This document shows, one piece after another, positions 1-8,445 of a stretch of DNA of 25,391 bases (its first letter is position 1; the number at the start of each line of letters is the position of its first letter). The notes below the pieces were generated by a model that saw only the letters and a program-made list of their open reading frames with translations, was not told where the DNA came from and did no database searches. Location: assembly GCA_002811675.1 (NCBI GenBank), contig PDIM01000016.1, forward strand, positions 193,376-218,766, written 5' to 3'. A program made the translations under genes and the position numbers. Source of the stretch: Ichthyosporea sp. XGB-2017a (lineage: Eukaryota; Opisthokonta; Ichthyosporea).

Positions 1-57
1 TTTTTCTTTTTTTGCGTTTGTTTCTTTTTTTTTTTTTTTCTTTTTTCTTTCTTTTTT
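1..57 (+). promoter_or_regulatory. Polypyrimidine tract upstream of the membrane-protein gene
   Basis: This is almost pure T with a few C and G, ending about 50 bp before the chosen ATG. It may be leader or promoter sequence, or the 3' end of an intron: an AG follows at 79-80 after TATATATATAG. The signal peptide starting at 107 favours leader sequence. The window boundary prevents a firmer call. Confidence 0.3.
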
Positions 58-106
58 GAAAACCTTTTCTATATATATAGTATTAGCTAAAGAGAAAGAA
101 GTAAAA

Positions 107-2983
107 ATGATATCGAAGAACTTTCGATCATTTGCAGTTTTTATTCTTATCCTCGGCCTCTCGGGGCCTTTTAGTCATGTCTACGCGAACCCAATCCATG
201 CCGAGTCCTCCGAAGAAAGTGAAGATTACGACTACAGTGCGGAGCAGCAGATAGAAGAAATCCTAGGGGATAATTCTCAGGCTATTGATTCCCTTCCTTC
301 CTTGAACAAAATTGGGTCGACCATGGCTGAAACCGTGACTGGGATAGAGAGCGCAATAGAGAAAGGAACTGAGGAATTTATTAAGGGGACTCGGGTACCT
401 GATATGATGGAGAAAATATCTGCTAGTGTGTTTGATGAAAACGACGAAGAGTCTAGCAGCAAAGGCCACGGAAGAAGAAGTGCAGAAGATGAGCAATCAC
501 TCAATGCAACTCCACTGGCTACTGTGTCAGATATTGATGAGACTAAGAAGCTAGATGGTGCTGGTAGCATAGCAAGTTCAATTCTTAGTATGGCCTCGAA
601 CCAAGTCAGTGAGAAAAAAGAAAAAGATGGGAAAGAAGCCGCTGTTGACGAAGGAGAAGAGAAGACAAATTCGAAGGCAACAACTCAAACCGCCGATCCT
701 AATACTACAACTGAAATCGCCTTTGATCCGCAAATGAATCCCAAAGATTACTACTATGGCACAAACAAGCAACCAAGCACCGATCAAGTAAATGATAAAT
801 CAAATGCTAAAGAGAAGCGCGGGGAGAGCGATTCTATTTCACTGGTAACTCAATTTGCTTTTGACGAAGAAAATGATGGATCCGAAGTCCGAAGCGTTCA
901 GCTTGATGAGCTTCAATCGCTGCCTATAAATGTACCCGAAAACAATGTCGATAATGATTTTAGTGAATTATTAGCAGATGTAGACACCGCAGTAGCAAAC
1001 ATGTTTGACGCCTCAAACCCGCCCAAAAAACGTAAAATGATAAAAAAACCAAATGCAGCCTCTATGTCTGAAGCACAAGCGAATAACGATAAAAAGGTTA
1101 GTTCAAAAGACCCGTCCTCCTCCGTTCCCCAAGATTTTCAAATGGAAGAAAATGCTGTGCCTATTTTGCAAAATAAGGAAAATGAATTGACTGATGAAGA
1201 AATAGAGGAAGAGGATCAAGAGAGAACTTATGATGAGCAAGTTCAGTCCGACCAAGAAGAAACATCTCTTTACGCTAGTGACTCTTATGTAGAAGAAAAG
1301 CATCCCAAATCGTCTAAATTGACGCCAGATATGAAAAAGCGCATCATCGACAAACTCATGAAGAGACTGGAATCTGATAATGTTTCTGCAGAAGACTTTA
1401 CCCAAGACATTGAACAAGGTGTTCGAAATATTATGAAAGAAGCCAACGGAGTTTCCAAGACTTCTACAGTGAGCACTGAAACCACAGGCTCTCAAATGCC
1501 ACGAGTATCAGCTTCTGTCGGTACGGGGGTGTCTAATAGCTATAGCAACACAGCAACTGATCACAGTAGCTTCAAGACTACTACTGAGGTTTTCCACTCC
1601 AACGAAGGAGTACAGCAATTGGTAAACAACCTTGCAAAAGTACCAGAACAAAATAAGGAAGTTGATACTAGTTTTGAAGAAGTTACCCCAGAAATATCTC
1701 AGAAGTCTAATGAAGTCACCGAAAGTAATTTAGAAACTCCCATTCCTTACGAGCAGACAACAAAGCCCGACCATGATGAGGCCTTTGAAGAAGCAAAACC
1801 AACTGCTTCCGAAGCCCCTACGCAGTACGAGCAACCTGCTGAAGTCGTTCATGACACTGCTTTTGAGGAAACCACTCGAGCTGCTCCTGAGGCCCCTATG
1901 CAGTACGAGCAGCCTACTGAAGCCGTTCATGACACTGCTTTTGAAGAAACCACTCCAGTTGCTCCCGAGGTCCGCACGCAGTCCGAGCAACCTGCTGAAG
2001 CCGTTCATGACACTGCTTTTGAAGAAACCACTCCAGTTGCTCCCGAGGTCCGCACGCAGTCCGAGCAACCTACTGAAGCCGTTCATGACACTGCTTTTGA
2101 AGAAACCACTCCAGTTGCTCCCGAGGTCCGCACGCAGTCCGAGCAACCTGCTGAAGCCGTTCATGACACTGCTTTTGAAGAAGCAACTCCGGATGCTCTC
2201 GAGGTCCGCACGAAGCCCGAGCAACCTGTCGACGTAACCCCTGGAATTGCCCAGCTGGCAGTTAAATCTCCTTCAGAAGCACCTCAGCAGCCTTCTCAAG
2301 TTGAGTACGATTCTGCTTATGAAGAGCCATCTATGGTAGCTGACGGAAATGGCGTGATGTTGGGAGAAAATATTGTAAATGAAGATGGCTTTTACATGAC
2401 CGAAGGAGATAATTATGAATACCAGTACAATAGTGACAATGAGATGTCTGTCGATGACGAACCCGAAAGTGAATATATGGTCGAACTTCCTGATGAAGAA
2501 GATGTGACTTTGCTGAACGTTGCTGCTGCGAAAAGTAGGCGTGATCAGTCAGGGGATGCTTCGTCAAAAAGCAAAAAAAAGGGGAAAAAATATCCAACTA
2601 CAGTTTTCAAAGTAAATCCTTACAAATACAATGAAATTGAAATGAAAAAGGCGCACAATGCGTTAATGACGGCTGGAACAGAGGAACAAACAACTTACGC
2701 CACCGACGTTGAGGAAAGTTTCTCTGGATACGTCACTGATACACTTGATTTGAACGAGCTTGATGAAACTGCTAACTTCCCCAACCTGTTTTCTCGCTTC
2801 TTCAAAGCTCTTTACTGGGCATGGATGCACAGTAACTGGAAAGGAAGGCTGATGATGGTGCTTATAGCTGTATGCATCGGTTACGTTATTTATACTTTAA
2901 CTACTGACTTGATTAAGTTTATTAAGTCCTTGCAGGGGTCATCAAGAAGATCGGACTTCCAGCTTCCCTACTATGATGCATAG
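107..2983 (+). CDS. Repeat-containing acidic type I membrane protein, unknown function
   Basis: A 958-residue protein I do not recognise. I chose the ATG at 107 because it opens a clear signal peptide (basic start MISKNFR, hydrophobic FAVFILILGLSG, likely cleavage after HVYA). The frame stays open upstream into a polypyrimidine tract without an ATG, so an upstream exon cannot be fully excluded. The mature part is rich in Asp, Glu, Ser and Thr and looks disordered. Residues about 548-703 hold six 26-residue tandem repeats with the core DTAFEE; looser copies of the motif lie on either side (DTSFEE before, DSAYEE after). Near the C-terminus an aromatic stretch (FSRFFKALYWAWMH) is followed by one membrane helix at about 913-934 (MMVLIAVCIGYVIYTL) and a short basic tail ending PYYDA. 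The layout suggests a surface or endomembrane type I protein with a flexible lumenal or extracellular region. Function is not assigned. Confidence is high that it is a gene. Confidence 0.85.
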   Translation: MISKNFRSFAVFILILGLSGPFSHVYANPIHAESSEESEDYDYSAEQQIEEILGDNSQAIDSLPSLNKIGSTMAETVTGIESAIEKGTEEFIKGTRVPDMMEKISASVFDENDEESSSKGHGRRSAEDEQSLNATPLATVSDIDETKKLDGAGSIASSILSMASNQVSEKKEKDGKEAAVDEGEEKTNSKATTQTADPNTTTEIAFDPQMNPKDYYYGTNKQPSTDQVNDKSNAKEKRGESDSISLVTQFAFDEENDGSEVRSVQLDELQSLPINVPENNVDNDFSELLADVDTAVANMFDASNPPKKRKMIKKPNAASMSEAQANNDKKVSSKDPSSSVPQDFQMEENAVPILQNKENELTDEEIEEEDQERTYDEQVQSDQEETSLYASDSYVEEKHPKSSKLTPDMKKRIIDKLMKRLESDNVSAEDFTQDIEQGVRNIMKEANGVSKTSTVSTETTGSQMPRVSASVGTGVSNSYSNTATDHSSFKTTTEVFHSNEGVQQLVNNLAKVPEQNKEVDTSFEEVTPEISQKSNEVTESNLETPIPYEQTTKPDHDEAFEEAKPTASEAPTQYEQPAEVVHDTAFEETTRAAPEAPMQYEQPTEAVHDTAFEETTPVAPEVRTQSEQPAEAVHDTAFEETTPVAPEVRTQSEQPTEAVHDTAFEETTPVAPEVRTQSEQPAEAVHDTAFEEATPDALEVRTKPEQPVDVTPGIAQLAVKSPSEAPQQPSQVEYDSAYEEPSMVADGNGVMLGENIVNEDGFYMTEGDNYEYQYNSDNEMSVDDEPESEYMVELPDEEDVTLLNVAAAKSRRDQSGDASSKSKKKGKKYPTTVFKVNPYKYNEIEMKKAHNALMTAGTEEQTTYATDVEESFSGYVTDTLDLNELDETANFPNLFSRFFKALYWAWMHSNWKGRLMMVLIAVCIGYVIYTLTTDLIKFIKSLQGSSRRSDFQLPYYDA
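1748..2215 (+). repeat. Six in-frame 78-bp tandem repeats (26 residues each)
   Basis: There are six consecutive 78-bp units inside the membrane-protein gene. Units 3 to 5 are almost identical at nucleotide level, synonymous sites included, differing mainly at TAC/TCC, CAG/CAA and the GCT/ACT codon of the QP[AT]E segment. Units 1, 2 and 6 are more diverged, so the array appears to have grown recently from its middle. The unit protein reads roughly SEQPAEAVHDTAFEETTPVA plus PEVRTQ. Because 78 is divisible by three, the antisense strand and another forward frame also stay open here, producing spurious reading frames. Confidence 0.95.
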
Positions 2984-3107
2984 AGACACAACAGTTCTCG
3001 CCATCTAGAAAACATAATAATCAGTAACCAAAAACTGACAACTTTTATAACCACTAAAAGACGACAGTTTTAAGATTTTTTTTAACTAGTACAAAAAAAA
3101 AACATGA

Positions 3108-3113
3108 AATAAA
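3108..3113 (+). terminator. Polyadenylation signal AATAAA, membrane-protein gene
   Basis: A canonical AATAAA lies 125 bp after the stop codon in an A-rich tract, with a second copy about 18 bp further on. Confidence 0.5.
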
Positions 3114-3600
3114 AAAAAGAGAGAAATAAAATAACATTTGTTTTGTTTGTGCCAGAAAAAAAAGAGGGGAGGGAAGGAGGGAGGGGCCAGCTGGTCTAAA
3201 TAAAGTGATTGAGCGAAGCGCAGCGCAGCGTTTTTTCTCTCATCAGCTCAGGCCCTTTTGACGGTGAATTTTTTGGAGGATATACGGAAAATGCAGCCCT
3301 CTTATTGGATAAAACTCCCATCCCCTCAAAATTATGCTTCTCAAAACTGGGTCCCCTACACAAGCTTCGCTCGTCCACACTTGCTGTGAGTAGTTATTTT
3401 AAAGTAGGATCGAGTATGGCTGAAAACAAGGAGTTGAGACATTTGAAAGTCCCAAAAAAGTCCAAACTCCGAACATGCCAGAGAGTCACCCAATTTCCTC
3501 TATTTTTTCTTCCTCTAGTCTCTTGGCTCCTCTCAGCCGCGCCAGCTCGCTGCGCCCCAAAATTTTCCGGCTAATAAACCCTAAAATATCCGTGCTACAG

Positions 3601-3690
3601 GGTCATTGGTCATTACTCCCTCGGATTACTCACTGTAATCTTGCTGTAATGTACTGCAAAGATCCAATTACATAATGACTACATAATGCG
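3601..3690. promoter_or_regulatory. Cluster of ATTAC/GTAAT-type motifs upstream of the secreted-protein gene
   Basis: Within 90 bp there are: a tandem GGTCATT pair (3601-3614); an inverted repeat GATTAC-TCACT-GTAATC (3624-3640); CTGTAAT twice at an 11-bp offset (3633 and 3644); and TACATAATG twice at an 11-bp offset (3669 and 3680). An 11-bp offset is about one helical turn. The cluster lies 160 to 250 bp upstream of the ATG at 3850, so a promoter role is reasonable. It is inferred from the repeats alone; no factor can be named. Confidence 0.35.
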
Positions 3691-3849
3691 GGCTCCACCC
3701 AGAGAGCCTTGTTCCACTGTTCACGCGGCTTTCAGTTAAAGGGGGCAGCCTCTAGCTTGCTGCATTTGTTCACGTCACTGTCTATCAATCCAGAGTTGAG
3801 ACTTGAGAGTTTGTTGGAAGATTATAAACAGCACAGTAAAGCGAGAAGG

Positions 3850-4641
3850 ATGTTGCTTAGTTCAAAGTACCCTGTAGCAGTGGCAGTTTTGCTCATCTCA
3901 GTTATGGCTGCTCTTCAAGCAACTACTAATGGGTTGACAATTCCTGAAAATCAGAATGTGCACAACAGTTATAAATACGATCAAAAATCAGCGGCTCCCG
4001 AGAAGGACTCTTGGAATGTACAAATTGGATTTCAAACCGAAGATTGCAGTGAAGGGGCATCAACGACCATTCCAGTTTTAATTACTAATTTCCAACTGTC
4101 GATAAACGAGACGCAACCATTTATACCTGCCAAAGGGTGTCAAAAGCCCATTGTGACTGGCCTGGATGTGTGGCTAGCTCCCCCTGAAACGGAAAATGCA
4201 AACACAACTCGGTATTTTTCTATTTCACGATTGCCAGCTGATCTTACAAAAAATCTTACCACTCAATCCCAGTTTGATGCGGTTTGTGGACGATTCAAGA
4301 AATGCATTAATTCTCACATGAACGAAAACGAAGATAATTTTTCCTGTGATGAGTTCGACATTACCTCTTCTCCAGTTAACATCTGTGGCAAAGGAGACAG
4401 CGAAAGTAGCAATAGCAAAGACTGTTTGAAGCATATCCGTGTTGAGGGAAGCAAAGACCATTGGCTCAGCTATAGCTTCCGCAATGACACAGCGGTTCCT
4501 GGTGAGTACCGGGCCGGGGACACGTACATGCGATGTGGAGAGTGTGTAGGGAGCGTAATGGGAGGATTTGCAAATTTGGGATGGAGATATGAGGAGAAAG
4601 CTGATATCGACAAGGTTCTTCCTAAAGACTTCTACAACTAG
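3850..4641 (+). CDS. Secreted Cys-containing glycoprotein candidate, unknown family
   Basis: A 263-residue protein I do not recognise. The ATG at 3850 is the first in a frame that is open further upstream, and it starts a classic signal peptide (MLLSSKYP, then VAVAVLLISVMAALQA), with cleavage likely near residue 25. There is no second membrane segment, so it is probably secreted or lumenal. The mature part has nine cysteines (DCSEG, GCQKP, VCGRFKKC, FSCDE, NICGKG, DCLKH, RCGEC), an odd number that leaves one free or intermolecular. There are five N-X-S/T sequons (NET, NTT, NLT, NFS, NDT). The C-terminal part is richer in Gly and aromatics (GSVMGGFANLGWRYEE). It follows another secretory-protein gene on the same strand with its own spacer. 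Start and secretion are well supported; function is not. Confidence 0.8.
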   Translation: MLLSSKYPVAVAVLLISVMAALQATTNGLTIPENQNVHNSYKYDQKSAAPEKDSWNVQIGFQTEDCSEGASTTIPVLITNFQLSINETQPFIPAKGCQKPIVTGLDVWLAPPETENANTTRYFSISRLPADLTKNLTTQSQFDAVCGRFKKCINSHMNENEDNFSCDEFDITSSPVNICGKGDSESSNSKDCLKHIRVEGSKDHWLSYSFRNDTAVPGEYRAGDTYMRCGECVGSVMGGFANLGWRYEEKADIDKVLPKDFYN

Positions 4642-5100
4642 TATTAAGTAAACGACTCTAAACCATTGCGTGAACCAAGGACACCCTGCCGCAAAAGTTA
4701 TTGTATGATTTAGTTGAGCAGGAGAGTGTGTTGGATGAGTGGTCCTATCCTCAGTCATGTATAGTTTAAGTTTTGTTGCTCTCTTGGTTCCTTCGCTTTG
4801 GCACTCTTGTGCTCAATTTGCTTTTTTGTTGTAAAAAAAAAGAATTATAAAGTGAAATAAAAAGAGGGAGAAATCAAAAAATAACGTCATATTTTTTCTG
4901 CGGCTGTATACAAATGATTTTCCTCGAAATTTTCAGTACAAAATAAAAAAAGTTACGTTGTTGCTTTTCTTTTTTCCTTTTTGTTTTTTTAATAGGGTTG
5001 ACGATTTAGTTTGATTTGGTTAATTTGAAATCATCAGTTTGCTTTTTTTTTTGCAAAATATTTCGTGTGAGAGTTATTGGGTCCAAATCTTTTTGATATC
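4642..5100. other. Intergenic region before alpha-SNAP
   Basis: This is the 3' flank of the secreted-protein gene (AATAAA at 4856-4861, about 215 bp after the stop) followed by a T-rich leader or promoter for alpha-SNAP, with T runs around 4965-4990 and 5040-5052. I see no RNA gene or additional reading frame here. Confidence 0.5.
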
Positions 5101-6205
5101 ATGGCGTCACAGGAAGAAAAAGCGTTAGAATACATCCGTCAAGCAGAGAAGAAGGCCAAATCTGGTGGCGGGTTTCTCTCCAGTGTGTTTGGAGGAGGGT
5201 CCAATAAGAACGAGGAGGCCGCTGAGCTGTTTATAAAGGCTGCAAATTGTTATAAGATGCTGAAAAAATGTAACGTTAGATGAATGATTTGGACGCTAAG
5301 TTGTTTCTTTAAATGGAGGGAATGGGCTTTTTGTTGTTGTGATTTATTGTTCTAAAACCGATCCATTTTATTTTGAATACGTTTTTTGTATCAATCATAG
5401 GGGGTGAGGCTGGAGATTGTTTTACTCAGGCTGCTGAGTTGTTTATGAAGGATCAGAACAAGCATGAGGCGTCTAATACATACAAGGATGCTGCCTCTGC
5501 CTACAAGAAAGTGAATATCAAAGGTACGCATGTGCACACCTCATTTTGTGTTTATTTTGTGTTTTTAATTGCTGACGTGCCCCATCTTGCTTTTTTTTTT
5601 TTGTAATAGTGGCGGTGAAATCGTTGCAGTCAGCTATTGATATTCTCACAGATACTGGTAGGTTTTCTCGTGCCGCAAAACTGCAGTCTGAAATTGCAGA
5701 GCTGTACGAACAAGATGAGGTCGATTTGGAGCAGGCGATGGAAGCCTATCAATTGGCCGCAGATTGGCATCAGGCTGAGGAGGCAAACTCTGAAGCAAAC
5801 AAATGCCTGTTGAAGGTTGCCCAGTATGCTGGTCAGTTGCAGAAGTACGATAAAGGGATTGAGATTTACGAAACTATCGGGACTGCGGCGATTGATAATT
5901 CTCTTCTTAAGTGGTCTGCCAAAGATTACTTTTTCAAGGCAGGGATCTTGCACATGTGTCAGGGAGATTTGATCACCGCCCAGCGTGCATTGGAACGATA
6001 TGGTAACATGTTCCCCAGTTTTCAAGATTCAAGGGAATGTAAGTTGCTTGTAAATCTTCTTGGTGCGTGGGAAGAACAGAATCTGGACGATTTTACCCAA
6101 TGTATTGCCGACTATGATAACATTTCACGACTGGATGCGTGGGTGACATCGATGCTCTTAAGAGTGAAAAACGGTTCCTTTGGGGAGGAGGAATCTTTGA
6201 CATAA
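5101..6205 (+). CDS. NAPA: Alpha-SNAP (Sec17), three exons
   Basis: This is the soluble NSF attachment protein. It binds SNARE bundles after membrane fusion and recruits the ATPase NSF/Sec18, which takes them apart for reuse on cytosolic faces of membranes. Exons are 5101-5269, 5401-5523 and 5610-6205, spliced through GT-AG introns of 131 and 86 bp. The joined frame gives 295 residues, the usual family length. Splicing restores the expected KKWGEAGDCF at the first junction; W is a split codon. Recognisable parts are the N-terminal membrane-contact loop (GGGFLSSVFGGGS), the helical TPR-like array, the conserved ANKCLLKVA and LLKWSAKDYFFKA segments, and SRECKLL with the EEQN segment. The C-terminus ends EEESLT, so the penultimate Leu that in animal alpha-SNAP is needed to stimulate NSF is kept. 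The ATG at 5101 gives the expected N-terminus. Confidence 0.95.
5270..5400 (+). other. Intron 1 of alpha-SNAP
   Basis: Donor GTAACG, acceptor ATCATAG, 131 bp. Removing it joins AAAAAA-T to GG-GGTGAG and recreates the conserved Trp. Reading through instead meets a stop within four codons. Confidence 0.9.
5524..5609 (+). other. Intron 2 of alpha-SNAP
   Basis: Donor GTACGC, acceptor preceded by a T run and ending GTAATAG, 86 bp. Removing it joins NIK to VAVKSLQSAIDILTD, which matches the family at this position. Confidence 0.9.
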
Positions 6206-6749
6206 GGCACTCAATAAAACAAGCAATCAGAACACTATTACTTGTGGGTTCAAAATCTGCGAAGAGAGTAATTCAAATGCTCGCTCCTCATTTCTTTTTT
6301 TTTTAATTCATCCACAATCATGAACGCGTTTATTCCCTTTTAAAGTTCGTATATTACAATAGTACATTTACATTTCACTACCTACCTACAAGGTAGCTTC
6401 GGCTCTGTTCTTTATCAGGACGTGAGCCTCCTTCGTCCTTCGCCATCACGGACCTTCGAACTCAGCGGCTCGGTGGCACTTGAAAAATGCCCAGTCCGTA
6501 ATAGCGGCTGCCTTATCTCTTCTCACCAGGAAGCTGCCACCTGGCGCACCCTTCCGAGTTGGTGCCGAACTCTGACTCTCTTTTAGCCACCCTTGGCTGG
6601 TCCTTCAGAGCGGAACCAATACTCCTTCTCATTTCTTTTTCGTTGCCTAAAACGCTCGTGCCTTACATATATTTCCCATTTCTTTATTGTTTAATATTGT
6701 TCACCGACAAGAAAACGAAAAAATAATTGCAAATGCAACTGAAAATAGA
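6206..6749. other. Spacer between convergent alpha-SNAP and IMPDH
   Basis: Each flanking gene has its own nearby polyadenylation signal: AATAAA at 6213-6218 for alpha-SNAP, only 7 bp after the stop, and TTTATT at 6683-6688 (AATAAA on minus) for IMPDH, about 60 bp after its stop. Between them lies a GC-rich block, about 6380-6640, unlike the AT-rich spacers elsewhere and without a usable reading frame. It is listed separately as a candidate RNA gene. Confidence 0.7.
6382..6640 (+). ncRNA. Candidate structured non-coding RNA or SINE (unassigned)
   Basis: A GC-rich, non-coding block between two genes that each end before it. Perfect short stems seen by eye: CTACC/GGTAG (6382-6386 with 6392-6396), GGACG/CGTCC (6418-6422 with 6434-6438), GGCA/TGCC (6475-6478 with 6488-6491), CAG-CCG/CGG-CTG around loop TAATAG (6492-6510), CCAGG/CCTGG (6526-6530 with 6540-6544), GAGTT/AACTC (6556-6560 with 6568-6572), AGCCA/TGGCT (6585-6598). 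A long-range pairing GCTCTG (6402-6407) with CAGAGC (6606-6611) would close the block. Weak Pol III-like signals: A-box-like GGTAGCTTCGG (6392-6402), B-box-like CCTTCGAACTC (6453-6463), and TTTTT at 6636-6640. The T run favours the plus strand, but a GTTCGA B-box core also reads on minus. I could not match it to SRP RNA, RNase P/MRP, U1-U6, U3, 5S or a tRNA. Short stems are common by chance in GC-rich DNA, so the call is tentative. Confidence 0.35.
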
Positions 6750-8288
6750 TTAAAACAATCGCTTTTCAAATGAATGAAGACTGTGGACTCCTCCTTCAGC
6801 CTGCGCAGCATTACTTCTCTTTTCAAAGCGAACGTCGCCATTGTACACACTCTTAACCAATTCACTCCGCGATTGGGTTCCAATATCTTGCAGACCATGT
6901 TGCATACCAGATATCAGATAAGGGATGTATTTAAACACAGACCCTTTGTCAATGACGGAGCCAGAGACACCTTGAGCAACTTTAACGTCATCATTTTCAC
7001 TAAAATAACGCTGCTGGCTGCTCTTGTTGCGATCCATGGCGTCCAAAGATCCCATGCCGCGGTACTTCTTAAGACGAACACCGTTCTGGAAGTAGTACTC
7101 GCCGGGTGCCTCTGTGGTACCTGCCAACAAAGATCCCATCATCACACAAGATGCGCCAAGGGCCAAGGCCTTGGTAATGTGTCCGACGCAAGAAATACCC
7201 CCATCAGCAATGACCGGCACACCAAATTTAGAGGCATATTCAGCCACCCGATAGACGGCGGTTCCTTGAGGACGTCCTACAGCCATCACTTCCTGAGTAA
7301 TGCAAATGGAACCAGAACCCATACCAACACGAAGTCCATCGGCACCAGCATCAATCAAATTTTTGGCCTGTGCTCGTGTAACGACATTTCCAGCAATGAC
7401 ATCGAGGTCAGGGTAAGTGTTTTTGATGTATTTGATCATTTCAATTTGATAACTGGAGTTACCCTGTGAACTGTCAATGACAACAACATCAACACCAGCC
7501 TCAACAAGAAGGCCGAGGCGAACTTTGTCATCAGGACGGGTACCGATGGCAGCGCCAACCAGCAACTGCTTGTATGCATCCTTGGAAGCGTCTGGAAAGT
7601 TGCGGTTCTTTTTCAAATCAGTTCTTGCAACCAGTCCAAACAAGTTGCCACCTTCATCCACAATGGGAAGCTTTCCTTTCTTTGAGCTTTGAAGAATCTT
7701 GTTGGCTTCGTTCAAAGTCACTCCTTTACGGGCTACGACCAATTTCTCAAAAGGGGTCATCACTTTCGAAATTTCAGTGCATTCCCATTCGGGTTCTGGA
7801 AGAAAATCAATATCACGAGCACTGACAATCCCCAATAACTTGCCATTGAATGATCCATTATCGGTAATTGGAATACCAGAGAATCCGAATTTGTTTTTAA
7901 TTTTCATTGCGTCAGACACAAGCTGACCAGGAGAAAGGCACATGGGCTCCTTGATGAAACCTTGTTCATATTTTTTCACCTCGCGGACCATCAGGGCCTG
8001 TTCTTCCCCAGTGCAGTTGTGGTGAAGGATACCAATACCCCCCAACAGCGCCATGCTCACAGCCATGCGCGCCTCAGTCACGGTGTCCATAGGGGAACTC
8101 ACCAAGGGGAACTTCAGTGTGATTTTCTTGGTAAGCTTGGTCGAAAGATCAACATTGTCCGATGCAAAATTGATAAAACCGGGGAGAATAAGAAAATCAC
8201 TATATGTCAAGCCAGTTCCAAGGCCCATAAGCTGCTGGATGGTCAGTCCATCATCTTCAGGGCTAAACGTATGTTTAGGATAGCTCAT
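6750..8288 (-). CDS. IMPDH: Inosine-5'-monophosphate dehydrogenase
   Basis: This enzyme oxidises IMP to XMP with NAD+, the rate-limiting step to GMP, in the cytosol. The 512-residue single exon matches animal IMPDH in length. I start at the ATG at 8288 (MSYPKHTF); the longer open frame adds 27 residues from an A/T-rich leader and would spoil the family N-terminus. The (beta/alpha)8 core opens with [12 protein letters not shown] and [13 protein letters not shown] Bateman module of two CBS domains follows (about residues 112-232: [28 protein letters not shown]). Then come [23 protein letters not shown], the catalytic loop [10 protein letters not shown] with Cys at about 329, [19 protein letters not shown], and the flap region [11 protein letters not shown] and QQRYF. 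The C-terminus [15 protein letters not shown] is typical of the eukaryotic branch. No break or missing key residue is seen. Confidence 0.97.
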   Translation of the reverse strand: MSYPKHTFSPEDDGLTIQQLMGLGTGLTYSDFLILPGFINFASDNVDLSTKLTKKITLKFPLVSSPMDTVTEARMAVSMALLGGIGILHHNCTGEEQALMVREVKKYEQGFIKEPMCLSPGQLVSDAMKIKNKFGFSGIPITDNGSFNGKLLGIVSARDIDFLPEPEWECTEISKVMTPFEKLVVARKGVTLNEANKILQSSKKGKLPIVDEGGNLFGLVARTDLKKNRNFPDASKDAYKQLLVGAAIGTRPDDKVRLGLLVEAGVDVVVIDSSQGNSSYQIEMIKYIKNTYPDLDVIAGNVVTRAQAKNLIDAGADGLRVGMGSGSICITQEVMAVGRPQGTAVYRVAEYASKFGVPVIADGGISCVGHITKALALGASCVMMGSLLAGTTEAPGEYYFQNGVRLKKYRGMGSLDAMDRNKSSQQRYFSENDDVKVAQGVSGSVIDKGSVFKYIPYLISGMQHGLQDIGTQSRSELVKSVYNGDVRFEKRSNAAQAEGGVHSLHSFEKRLF

Positions 8289-8409
8289 TTTCAAAAGTGG
8301 GAAACGTTTGGGCAAACAAGGAAAGCAATTATAACAAAATAACAACTTAACAAAAACAAAAAGATTCAAAAAGAACTCTTCAGATTTTCCTTCTGTGGTT
8401 AACCAAAAA

Positions 8410-8445
<36 letters not shown>

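Larger units (their letters stand above)
2984..3849. other. Intergenic region between the two secretory-protein genes
   Basis: The first 200 bases are the A-rich 3' flank of the membrane-protein gene, with AATAAA at 3108-3113 and a purine-rich run after it. From about 3193 the composition changes to mixed and more GC-rich, including a CGCAGCGCAGCG stretch at 3219-3231 followed by TTTTTT. Open frames of up to 121 codons cross 3209-3675 but start at TTG, show no domain or codon pattern I recognise, and are not called. The stretch at 3601-3690 carries a motif cluster listed separately. The region probably contains the promoter of the gene at 3850. Confidence 0.5.

Noticed and set aside
1730-2237. 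Antisense 164-codon and alternative forward 154-codon frames over the tandem repeats
   Set aside because: They stay open only because the 78-bp unit is divisible by three. The main frame has the signal peptide, membrane helix and flanking coding sequence.
3209-3675. Open frames of 121 and 66 codons in the spacer after the membrane-protein gene
   Set aside because: One starts at TTG, the two overlap in different frames, and neither shows a domain, a signal peptide at its start or a splice structure.
4225-4758. Antisense 177-codon frame over the 3' half of the secreted-protein gene
   Set aside because: It has no signal or domain, and the plus strand has a well-supported gene with signal peptide and sequons.
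6402-6420. Possible U2 snRNA fragment (CTGTTCTTTATCAG resembles part of U2)
   Set aside because: The branch-site-recognition segment GTAGTA, the Sm site and the conserved U2 5' end are missing around it.
6490-6512. Possible SRP RNA helix 8 (CCAGTCCG...GGCTGCC)
   Set aside because: The loop is TAATAG rather than a GNAR tetraloop, the AGCAG element is absent, and no Alu-domain TGTAA motif was found upstream.
8289-8369. 27-residue N-terminal extension of IMPDH from ATG 8369
   Set aside because: It is not part of the family N-terminus. MSYPKHTF at 8288 gives 512 residues, as expected for eukaryotic IMPDH; mitochondrial targeting by the extension is unlikely for this enzyme.
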